Assembly: GCF_003172915.1 (NCBI RefSeq)
Contig: NZ_QGKU01000034.1
Coordinates: forward strand, 32,525 to 96,524
Reading direction: 5' to 3'
Length of the DNA: 64,000 bases
Origin: Meridianimarinicoccus roseus
GTDB lineage: Bacteria; Pseudomonadota; Alphaproteobacteria; Rhodobacterales; Rhodobacteraceae
In this document: positions 45,966 to 53,113 of the stretch, piece after piece
Position numbering within the stretch: the first letter of the stretch is position 1
Layout of the letters: each line of letters begins with the position of its first letter
Position numbers and translations under genes: made by a program
Notes under the pieces: model-generated
What the model was told of the DNA's origin: nothing
Databases searched by the model: none
Seen by the model: only the letters and a program-made list of their open reading frames with translations

Positions 45966-46735
45966 GCTTCGTTTCGGTCGAAAACCTCTTTCACAGCTAC
46001 GGGCGGCGGCCGATTCTTGAACGGATCAACCTTACGGCCGAAAAGGGCGAATTCCTGTCGCTCGTCGGCGCGTCGGGCTGCGGCAAGTCCACCTTCCTGC
46101 GGCTGCTTCTCGCGCAGGAACAACCCAGTCGCGGCAGCATCCGCATCGACGGTGCACCGCCTGCGACCGAACCGGACCGGGCGCGCGGCGTGGTGTTTCA
46201 GCGCTATTCGGTGTTTCCGCATATGACCGTGCGCGAGAACATCGTCGCCGGTGAAAGCCTGTCGCGCCCGCTGGGCCGCTTCTTCGGGGCCGGGGCCCGC
46301 GCCGCCCGAGCGCGCGCGGATGCGGTGCTGGAGCGGATCGGGCTCGGCCATGTCGCGCAGGCTTATCCCGCTACCCTGTCTGGTGGGATGCAGCAGCGCC
46401 TTGCGATCGGCCAGGCACTGGTCGCCAAGCCACTGGTGCTGCTGCTGGACGAACCCTTCGGCGCGCTCGACCCGGGCACCCGGCTGTCGATGCATGATTT
46501 CCTTCTGGAACTGCGCGCCGAGACAGGGATGACTGTTTTCATGGTGACGCATGATCTGGAAGAGGGCTTCAAGCTGGGCGACCGCGTGCTGGTCTTCGAC
46601 AAACCGCGATGGGACCCGACCGACCCCGAAGCCTTTGGCGCGACCATAACCTACGATTTTGACGCACGGAACGGGGGCATCCCGTTCCAGACCATCAAGG
46701 AGGATATCCATGTTCACCGGCCCAGCGAGGCGTAG
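45962..46735 (+). CDS. ABC transporter ATP-binding protein of the guanidine importer
   Basis: A 257-residue ATPase of the SsuB/TauB/NrtD type. Walker A is LVGASGCGKSTFLRLLL near residue 35; Q-loop VVFQRYSVFPHMTVREN; signature TLSGGMQQRLAIGQAL near 140; Walker B LVLLLDEPFGALDPGTR; H-loop MVTHDLEEGFKLGD. The C-terminus (PFQTIKEDIHVHRPSEA) runs over the start of the next gene: the hydrolase Shine-Dalgarno AAGGAGG and ATG at 46710 lie inside its last codons. Translation of transporter and enzyme is therefore coupled. The frame is open far upstream, but the ATG at 45962 overlapping the permease stop is clearly the start. Confidence 0.92.
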   Translation: MSFVSVENLFHSYGRRPILERINLTAEKGEFLSLVGASGCGKSTFLRLLLAQEQPSRGSIRIDGAPPATEPDRARGVVFQRYSVFPHMTVRENIVAGESLSRPLGRFFGAGARAARARADAVLERIGLGHVAQAYPATLSGGMQQRLAIGQALVAKPLVLLLDEPFGALDPGTRLSMHDFLLELRAETGMTVFMVTHDLEEGFKLGDRVLVFDKPRWDPTDPEAFGATITYDFDARNGGIPFQTIKEDIHVHRPSEA

Positions 46736-47954
46736 CCGTTCCCACCATCCCGCGGACCACGCGCGCCCGGACCGCCGTGCCCACCACCCGGACCTGACAA
46801 AGCTGGGAGGTTGGCGGGCGATGAAAGCCGAGGCGGACATTCCGGAAGGCCGCTGGGAAGAGGAACGCCGATGGGCGCTGCGCATGGGCCTGACCGGCGC
46901 CGACACGATCGAGGACCGCTCCATCCCGACCTTCGCGCGGGGCGAGCTGCCGCATTATGCCGGTATCAACACCTTCCTGAAGGCCCCCTATGCCGAGGAC
47001 GTGCTGGAGGTGGCCAACTATGACGCGACCGTGCTGGGCATCCCGTTCGACGGCGGCACGACCTATCGGCCCGGCACACGTTTTGGCCCGCAGGGGCTGC
47101 GCAAGATCAGCGCGCTTTATACACCCTACAACTACGAACTCGGGGTGGATCTGCGCGAGCAGATGACGCTGTGCGACGCGGGCGACGTGTTCACCATCCC
47201 AGCCAATCTCGAAAAGAGCTTCGACCAGATCAGCCGCGCCGTAAGTCACGTGTTTTCAAGCGGTTCCCTGCCGATCATGATCGGTGGCGACCATTCGATC
47301 GGGTTTCCCTGCGTGCGCGGCATCGCGGAATGCACCTCCAAGAAGATCGGCATCGTGCATTTCGACCGACACGCCGACATCCAGGAAAAGGATCTGGACG
47401 AACGTATGCACACAACCCCATGGTTCCACGCGACAAACATGCCGAACGTGCCCGCGAGGAACCTTGTGCAGGTCGGCATTGGCGGCTGGCAGGTTCCGCG
47501 TGAGGCAGTGAAGGTCGCCCGCGAACGCGAGACCAACATCATCACCATGGCCGACATGGAACGCATGGGGGTGGACCGAACCGCCGAAATGGCGCTTGAA
47601 ATGGCGTGGGACGGCGTGGACATGGTCTACATGTCCTTCGATATCGACAGTATCGATTGCGGATTTGTGCCCGGCACCGGCTGGCCCGAACCGGGTGGCT
47701 TTCTGCCCCGCGAGGCGTTGGCGATGGCCTCCAAGGTTGCCGCAGCTGGCATCTGCGGCATGGAACTGGTCGAGGTCTCGCCGCCCTATGATACCTCCGA
47801 CATCACGGCGCTCATGGGCACGCGGGTGATCGTCGACGTGCTGGGGGCGATGGTCAGTGCGGGTACGCTGGGCAAGCACAAGGGGCACATCGACAAGCCG
47901 GTGACGATCCCGCATGGCGATTTTGAAGGCAAGCGGTGGTCCAATGCCACATGA
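46710..47954 (+). CDS. gdmH: Guanidine hydrolase (GdmH-like Ni-dependent ureohydrolase)
   Basis: A 414-residue ureohydrolase (arginase/agmatinase fold). All six binuclear-metal ligands are in place: His195 in GGDHSIGFP, Asp219, His221 and Asp223 in HFDRHADIQEKD, Asp311 and Asp313 in SFDIDSIDCGF. FDRHADIQ replaces the usual agmatinase VDAHxD pattern and, with GTGWPEPGG, resembles the cyanobacterial guanidine hydrolase group, which makes urea and ammonia from guanidine with nickel. The riboswitch and transporter support that substrate; agmatinase or guanidinobutyrase are less likely. The ATG at 46710 follows a perfect AAGGAGG. It adds a His/Arg-rich tail (residues 1-37); MKAEADIP at 46821 is an alternative start. 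Confidence 0.87.
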   Translation: MFTGPARRSRSHHPADHARPDRRAHHPDLTKLGGWRAMKAEADIPEGRWEEERRWALRMGLTGADTIEDRSIPTFARGELPHYAGINTFLKAPYAEDVLEVANYDATVLGIPFDGGTTYRPGTRFGPQGLRKISALYTPYNYELGVDLREQMTLCDAGDVFTIPANLEKSFDQISRAVSHVFSSGSLPIMIGGDHSIGFPCVRGIAECTSKKIGIVHFDRHADIQEKDLDERMHTTPWFHATNMPNVPARNLVQVGIGGWQVPREAVKVARERETNIITMADMERMGVDRTAEMALEMAWDGVDMVYMSFDIDSIDCGFVPGTGWPEPGGFLPREALAMASKVAAAGICGMELVEVSPPYDTSDITALMGTRVIVDVLGAMVSAGTLGKHKGHIDKPVTIPHGDFEGKRWSNAT

Positions 47955-48378
47955 CCACGGCCCGGAGCACGGGCATCACCACGGGCCGGGGCACAATCAC
48001 CCAAAGACCGACCATCTGCACAGCCACACCAAACCCGACGATGCGGCGGCGGATCTTCAGGTCCTGACCGCGCAGTTCATCGACGGGTTCAAGCAGGCGG
48101 CCGACAAGTCCGCTTATCTTCGGCTGGCGGGCATCCCGTTCGAACGGCCGGGTGTAGGGGGCGGCACGGCGCTCAAGCTTGTGGATGTTCAATTGACGAC
48201 CGAATGGCAGGTCGGCACCGCCGCGCCATCCTTCGGGTCGCGCGAATTGTCCTATCTGCCTTATCCCGGCGAGATGATCCGCGAACGCACGAACATGGCG
48301 CTGGTCTATGTTTCGATGGACGAGAAATCGCTGCTCGACATTCGTCAGTTCCTGGCAGACCGGCTGGCTGGGGACTGA
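47944..48378 (+). CDS. Histidine-rich small protein, candidate nickel-handling partner of guanidine hydrolase
   Basis: A 144-residue protein I do not recognise as a named family. The first 28 residues contain eleven histidines (HDHGPEHGHHHGPGHNH, then DHLHSH), a typical metal-binding tail as in HypB, UreE or CobW-type chaperones. The rest (residues 35-144) is a compact alpha/beta domain (LTAQFIDGFKQAADKSAYLRLAG, FGSRELSYLPYPGEMIRER) without a GTPase P-loop. It overlaps the hydrolase stop by 11 bases, so expression is coupled. Known GdmH enzymes need nickel delivered by HypA/HypB-like helpers, which are absent here; this protein could store or deliver nickel, or be a sequestering accessory. 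Function is inference. Confidence 0.8.
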   Translation: MPHDHGPEHGHHHGPGHNHPKTDHLHSHTKPDDAAADLQVLTAQFIDGFKQAADKSAYLRLAGIPFERPGVGGGTALKLVDVQLTTEWQVGTAAPSFGSRELSYLPYPGEMIRERTNMALVYVSMDEKSLLDIRQFLADRLAGD

Positions 48379-48527
48379 CGGCCCTCCGCACGATGTGCAG
48401 GCGGGAAGGCCCGGGTTGGCGGGAAACATGAGTTTTGCGCCACAAGGCATTGAAAGAAAAAGATAACCCTTGATCACAGAGAATGAGTTTCGCCGTCATG
48501 TAAAAGTTGATCAACAAATGATTGATC

Positions 48528-48556
48528 TTGCCGTTAGGGCAGTTAACCATTATGTT
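48528..48556 (+). promoter_or_regulatory. Predicted sigma70-type promoter of the CTERM protein gene
   Basis: TTGCCG (48528-48533), 17 bases, TATGTT (48551-48556) in an AT-rich block, 30 bases before the ATG of the CTERM gene. A perfect palindrome GTTGATCAAC (48506-48515), half-repeated as ATTGATC at 48521, lies just upstream and could be an activator or repressor site. Confidence 0.5.
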
Positions 48557-48585
48557 ATTTTATATTGTTTCTCAGGGAGGGCGCC

Positions 48586-49194
48586 ATGCTTCGGAAAATT
48601 GCGGCTGCGGCGGTGTGTTGTGCGGTGTTCGGGACAACAGCGCAAGCTGTCCCATCGTTCAGCTTCATCATCGATGATGATACATTCAGCAATCCGTTCT
48701 CGTTCACCAACACCTCGGACAGCGGTGAGAATCTTATCCGGTTTTTCATCGACCTGACCGGGACCGGTACGGTTTTCGATGTGGTGAACGGCGGCGTGCC
48801 GAACACATCCAACGGGGTGCCTTTCACACCCAGCGGCGGCACGGACGTGACCACCGGACTGACCGGCAATACCGTGGTTGACGGTGGCTCGACGCTCGAT
48901 CTGACGTTCAATGACTTCGCGCCCGGTGAAAGCTTCGTGTTCGACGTCGATGTCGACTTCACCGTAGGTCCCGCCACAGTGATCGGAAACGAATTGATCG
49001 GGGCCACGGCATTCGCCGATTTCTCGGACGGTCAGCGCGTGAGCGGAGTGTTTCAAGCGATCCGCGGTAACGCCGATGCGTCGGGCTTTACCGCGACCGG
49101 CATTACGCTCACACCGCCGATCCCGCTTCCGGCGCCTGCATTCCTGCTGCTCGGTGGGCTGGGCCTTTTGGCCGCCGCACGCAAGCGACGCTGA
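48586..49194 (+). CDS. PEP/VPLPA-CTERM-type secreted protein (IPLPA variant)
   Basis: A 202-residue exported protein. Signal peptide residues 1-21 (RKIAAAAVCCAVFGTTAQA). The body is beta-rich and Thr/Asp/Gly-rich (FTNTSDSGENLIRFFIDLTG, TFNDFAPGESFVFDVDVDF) and looks like a secreted Ig-like or jelly-roll domain with no active site. The C-terminus is a CTERM sorting signal: PPIPLPAPAFLLLGGLGLLA then AARKRR. It would be handled by an exosortase and attached to or released at the outer surface. GGGAGG lies before the ATG at 48586. Own promoter upstream and a strong terminator downstream, so it is monocistronic. Confidence 0.85.
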   Translation: MLRKIAAAAVCCAVFGTTAQAVPSFSFIIDDDTFSNPFSFTNTSDSGENLIRFFIDLTGTGTVFDVVNGGVPNTSNGVPFTPSGGTDVTTGLTGNTVVDGGSTLDLTFNDFAPGESFVFDVDVDFTVGPATVIGNELIGATAFADFSDGQRVSGVFQAIRGNADASGFTATGITLTPPIPLPAPAFLLLGGLGLLAAARKRR

Positions 49195-49212
49195 CATATC
49201 CAAATGTTTCGC

Positions 49213-49239
49213 AAAGGGGGCCGTGGAGGCCCCCTTTTT
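49213..49239 (+). terminator. Rho-independent terminator after the CTERM gene
   Basis: AAAGGGGGCC (49213-49222) pairs perfectly with GGCCCCCTTT (49228-49237), a 5-base loop and T-run to 49239. It ends the CTERM gene transcript; on the other strand it may serve yceI less well (three Ts). Confidence 0.9.
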
Positions 49240-49257
49240 CATGGGGCCGGGTCCATG

Positions 49258-49866
49258 TCAGTCGGCGCGGATCGCTTCGGCCTCGATCAGGATCTGCACT
49301 TCGTCGCCGACCAGCCCGTTCGCAATCCCGTAGTCCATGCCATATTCGCTGCGCATCAAGCTGCCGCGCGCCGAAATGCCTACGGTCTGCTTCTTGTGGC
49401 CGAACGGATACTCCGCCACCTTGTTCAACGTTACGCTGAGCGATAGCGGATTTTCCTGTCCACGCAGGGTCAGCGTGCCCGCAACAGTTCCGGCCGTGTC
49501 CGAGGTCGCCTCGCCGCCATTGGCGGTGAAGGTCATCATAGGATTAGCCTCAACGTCCAGGAAATCTGCGCTTTGCACATGGTTGTCTCGCGCCTCGTTG
49601 TCGGATTCCACGCTGCCCAGACCGACATCGACCGAAACCTCGCCCAGCTCGCGGGTCTCGGGATCGTACATGAAATACCCGCTCACATCGCTGAACCGGC
49701 CGAGAACATTGGAATAGCCCACATGCCCCACGAGGAACGCAACGACGGTATGCGATGCGTCGATCTCATAGCGGGCCATTTCGGCGCTTGCGGCGATGGG
49801 CGCGGTGGCAAGGACGGCGGCCAGCGCCAGCGGGGAAAGGGCCTTGGGCGAAAGGGTCTTTGGCAT
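49258..49866 (-). CDS. YceI family periplasmic protein
   Basis: A 202-residue secreted lipocalin-like protein. Signal peptide residues 1-29 (ALAAVLATAPIAASAE). The mature domain follows the YceI pattern: YEIDASHTVVAFLVGHVGYSNVLGRF at the start, DNHVQSADFLDVEANPMMTF in the middle, and LTLRGQENPLSLSVTLNKV. Family members bind isoprenoid-like amphiphiles in a beta-barrel; the physiological role is unknown, sometimes stress or base-induced. The ATG at 49866 has an ideal AAGGAGG Shine-Dalgarno. It is 28 bases downstream of opgH on the same strand and could be co-transcribed with it. Confidence 0.9.
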   Translation of the reverse strand: MPKTLSPKALSPLALAAVLATAPIAASAEMARYEIDASHTVVAFLVGHVGYSNVLGRFSDVSGYFMYDPETRELGEVSVDVGLGSVESDNEARDNHVQSADFLDVEANPMMTFTANGGEATSDTAGTVAGTLTLRGQENPLSLSVTLNKVAEYPFGHKKQTVGISARGSLMRSEYGMDYGIANGLVGDEVQILIEAEAIRAD

Positions 49867-49894
49867 CGGGTCCTCCTTGGGGTCAGAAAAAATG

Positions 49895-51685
49895 TCAGGC
49901 CGCCGCGCGAAGTGTCGGGGTGGGCGGCGCTGTGGGACTTTTGCGTTCCTCGGGCAGGTCAAACAGTCCGATCCGGCAACTCAGCGTGCCAAGAGCGGGC
50001 AGGGTGGTCAGCACGGCCAGCGGCACGGCGAAGGTCAGTGCGGCCAGCACGGGCGCCGCGAACCACAAGGACCAGGGCGCGACGGCCGCAAGATACGCTG
50101 TCAGCATGGCCCCGGCCATTGTCTGCGGCCACAGTGACCGTGCCGCTTCGCCCCAGCGCAGGCGGTCGCGGTCGCGGGCCTGCGCATCCCAGGTCATCCG
50201 GCTGCCCAGCATCAGGCGCAGCACGCCCAGCGTGATTGCGAAAGCCACCGCGGGCGCCACGAGGAACGAGAACGCGGCTTCGGTCAGCCCCCCGGCCAGA
50301 ACGCGCGACCTTCCACCATAGCGGCGCGCCTGTACCCCGCTGCACAAGACTTGCACCAGTCCCATCAGCTTCGGGGCAAGGCTTAGTGTCATGATCACCG
50401 CGAACAGCGACAGGCCTTCGGCCAGCGGCACGCCCGACAGTTGCGTTCCGGTCCCGGCCAGCGCCGCGCCCATCAGGATGAAGGCGAACCATGCGGCGGG
50501 GCTGACATACATCAGGATTGCCAAGGCCAGTTGCACCCGGCTGAGCGGAAGCAGGCCCGGAGTGTGCAGAAGGCGAAGATATTGCATATTGCCGTTGCAC
50601 CAGCGCAATTCGCGCTTGATGAAGTCAGGCAGCGACGGCGGGTTGTCTTCGAAGCTCTCGTCCTCTTCGGCCACGACACGTGTTTCAAGTCCGGCGCGGC
50701 GCATCAGCACCGCCTCCACCTGGTCGTGGCTCATGATGTCACCCGCAAGCGGGCCGCGTCCCGCGATTGGCTCCAGCAGGCAATGATCGTGGAACGGCGC
50801 CATGCGGATCAGGATGTTGTGTCCCCAGTTCGGCCCGCAGTCGGCCTGCCACCATGCGCTTCCCAGCGTGAAGGAGCGCATCCCGTGGCGCATGCCGAAC
50901 TGGAAGGCGCGGGTGAACAGCGTGCGGGACGGCGTACCTACCACGAGGCCCTGAAGCATCCCGACTTCCGGACTGGTCTGCATCACACGCACAAGGCGCA
51001 GAACGGCTTGCGCTCCCATGACGCTGTCAGCGTCCAGCGGCAGGAAATAATCGTATCCGTCCCGGCACCGCCGCACGAATTCTGCGATGTTGCCGGCCTT
51101 GAAGCCCGCGTTGTTCGACCGGCGGCGATAGCGGATCGCCACCCCAGGCGCGCGCGCCTGCCAGTCGGCCACGATCCGTTCCTCACGCGCGCAGATCGCC
51201 GGGTCGGAACTGTCGCTCAGAACGTGGAAATCGAACCGCGGCGCCCATGGGCTGTGGGACAGGTCCCGTTGCACGGTCTCGAAACGGTGCAACGCACCCT
51301 CCGCACTTTCGTTGCGGATCGCCATGACGATGGCCGTGCGGGTCACGATCGGTTCGTTACCGGAAACGCGGCGCAATTGCGGCGTGACATGGCCCGCCGG
51401 ATCGTCGTGTCGCAGGGTCAGTGCCAGACCAAGCACCGCGTTCCAGAACCCGATAGCAAGCCATGGCAGAGTAAGGGCGAAGGGCACGAGCATCGCCCAT
51501 TCAGCGGTGGTAATGCCTTCATACTGCATGATCCACAGCATCCCGCCCATCAGCGCGGCGCAGGTGAACCCCACAAGCGCGGTCATCATCGCGCGCCGGG
51601 CGCGGACCGGCAGACCCCGTTTTTCGGATGCGTCTGCGGTCGGCAGATCGGGGTTCAAGGTCACGGCATCGACAGGCATGGTCAC
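49895..51685 (-). CDS. opgH: Glucan biosynthesis glucosyltransferase H (osmoregulated periplasmic glucans)
   Basis: A 596-residue inner-membrane GT2 enzyme that polymerises the beta-glucan backbone of osmoregulated periplasmic glucans. Two helices precede the catalytic domain (residues 30-90), and several more form the C-terminal pore. Catalytic motifs are TAIVMAIRNES, LDADSVMG (DxD-type), EEDESFEDNPPSLPDF and the product-binding KRELRWCNGN (QxxRW-type). Either the GTG at 51685 or the ATG at 51679 is possible; GAAGGA is five bases before the GTG and eleven before the ATG. No opgG is adjacent. It is divergent from a GT4 gene. Confidence 0.9.
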   Translation of the reverse strand: MTMPVDAVTLNPDLPTADASEKRGLPVRARRAMMTALVGFTCAALMGGMLWIMQYEGITTAEWAMLVPFALTLPWLAIGFWNAVLGLALTLRHDDPAGHVTPQLRRVSGNEPIVTRTAIVMAIRNESAEGALHRFETVQRDLSHSPWAPRFDFHVLSDSSDPAICAREERIVADWQARAPGVAIRYRRRSNNAGFKAGNIAEFVRRCRDGYDYFLPLDADSVMGAQAVLRLVRVMQTSPEVGMLQGLVVGTPSRTLFTRAFQFGMRHGMRSFTLGSAWWQADCGPNWGHNILIRMAPFHDHCLLEPIAGRGPLAGDIMSHDQVEAVLMRRAGLETRVVAEEDESFEDNPPSLPDFIKRELRWCNGNMQYLRLLHTPGLLPLSRVQLALAILMYVSPAAWFAFILMGAALAGTGTQLSGVPLAEGLSLFAVIMTLSLAPKLMGLVQVLCSGVQARRYGGRSRVLAGGLTEAAFSFLVAPAVAFAITLGVLRLMLGSRMTWDAQARDRDRLRWGEAARSLWPQTMAGAMLTAYLAAVAPWSLWFAAPVLAALTFAVPLAVLTTLPALGTLSCRIGLFDLPEERKSPTAPPTPTLRAAA

Positions 51686-51936
51686 TTCGGTCCTTCATAG
51701 GTCTGTCGCACGGCGCTGCGCCTTTCGCGCTATTCGGGCACGCCTGCATGGCTTGCATGTGCCGCACTGTGCATCAAAAGCAACCGCCCCATCATGACGA
51801 TCGCGCTATCTTGCGGGGTGATGGCGCCTTTTGGGCGGAGCAATCGGCAAGAACCCGCCAATTTTCGCTAACGACTGTCGCAATTGCCCGATATTGCATC
51901 ACAATCCCGTGTAACCGTTCCTCCGGAGGCCCCCTC

Positions 51937-52980
51937 ATGTCCGTTCGAAACGCCGTTTTCGCTGTGCCAGGCGACCCCGAAACCCGCACGGGCGGGTATA
52001 TCTACGACGCGCGGGTGCTGGCCGCGCTCAGGGCGCAGGGACGGGACGTCACGGCCTTGCGTCTGCCGGACGGATTTCCCCTGCCGGACGCAGGATCAAT
52101 GAAAAAGGCCGGCGAAATGCTGCGCGCGCTCGGGCCGGACAGACCCGTCATCATCGACGGGCTCGCACTTGGTGCGATTGACCCGGGCGCTGTGGCAGAC
52201 CTTCGCGCACCGCTGGTCGGGTTGGTGCATCATCCGCTTGCGCTGGAAACCGGACTGAGCGCGGCGCAAGCGGAACGCCTTGCCCGGACCGAGGCCGCCA
52301 ACCTTGCCCGCGCCGCGCACGTGATCGTGCCAAGCCCCCACACCGGCGACGTGCTTGCCCGCGACTACGGGGTGCCGCGCGACCGGATCACCGTCGCGCG
52401 TCCGGGCATCGACAGACCGGACCAGTCCCCGCGCCCGGCGACGCCCCCGCTGATCCTGACGGTCGGCTCGCTTGCGCCGCGCAAGGGGCACGATGTGCTT
52501 CTGCAGGCGCTGGTGACGCTGAAGGATCTGGACTGGCGCGCGGTTATCGTGGGACGGGCGCATGACCCGGCCGAGGGCGACGCGCTACGCGCGCTGTCAG
52601 ACCGGCTTGGGCTTGCCGAGCGGGTGCGGTTCGCGGGCGAACTGGATCAGACCGCGCTTGACGCTCTGTACCGTCAGGCTTCGCTGTTTGCGCTGGCGAC
52701 CCGGTATGAAGGCTACGGAATGGTGTTCGCCGAAGCGCTGGTCAACGGGCTGCCCATCGTGTCGTGCCGCGCGGGTGCGGTTCCGGGAACGGTTCCACCG
52801 GACGCCGGCACGCTGGTGCCGCCGGACGATCCGGCCGCCTTCGCCGCGGCGCTACGCGCACTCCTGGAAGACATGGACCTTCGGGCGACCCGCGCCGCCG
52901 CTGCAGCGCGGTGCGGTGCCGAACTGCCGACTTGGGAGGACACAGCGGCCCTCTTCGGGGCAGTGATTGACGGTCTGTAA
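51937..52980 (+). CDS. Glycosyltransferase family 4
   Basis: A 347-residue GT-B transferase. The N-terminal domain opens VRNAVFAVPGDPETRTGGYIYDARVL; the donor domain has ILTVGSLAPRKGHDVLLQAL near residue 168 and ALATRYEGYGMVFAEALVNGLP, the family 4 E-x7-E region binding the nucleotide sugar. It is shorter than most family 4 enzymes but complete. The ATG at 51937 follows a GGAGG Shine-Dalgarno seven bases upstream; a longer open frame upstream is antisense to opgH and was rejected. Divergent from opgH across a 251-base region. Acceptor unknown; lipid or glycan decoration is a guess. Confidence 0.88.
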   Translation: MSVRNAVFAVPGDPETRTGGYIYDARVLAALRAQGRDVTALRLPDGFPLPDAGSMKKAGEMLRALGPDRPVIIDGLALGAIDPGAVADLRAPLVGLVHHPLALETGLSAAQAERLARTEAANLARAAHVIVPSPHTGDVLARDYGVPRDRITVARPGIDRPDQSPRPATPPLILTVGSLAPRKGHDVLLQALVTLKDLDWRAVIVGRAHDPAEGDALRALSDRLGLAERVRFAGELDQTALDALYRQASLFALATRYEGYGMVFAEALVNGLPIVSCRAGAVPGTVPPDAGTLVPPDDPAAFAAALRALLEDMDLRATRAAAAARCGAELPTWEDTAALFGAVIDGL

Positions 52981-53113
52981 CGTGCGCTACACGCATCGCG
53001 GCGGGGGTTTGCAGACTTTGCAAGAATTTTCATAATGCAGAGCATCAATGGCTTAGGCGCCATTTTTCGCGTTCAAATAGGCCTGCAGCGCACTGTTTAA
53101 AAATAAAGAGTAT

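Noticed and set aside
48428..48466. Possible 12-residue peptide MSFAPQGIERKR
   Set aside because: Too short and without a convincing ribosome binding site or conserved context.
53060..53090. Possible terminator after the GT4 gene (TGGC...GCCATTTTT)
   Set aside because: The stem is only four to five pairs; too weak to call although a T-run follows.
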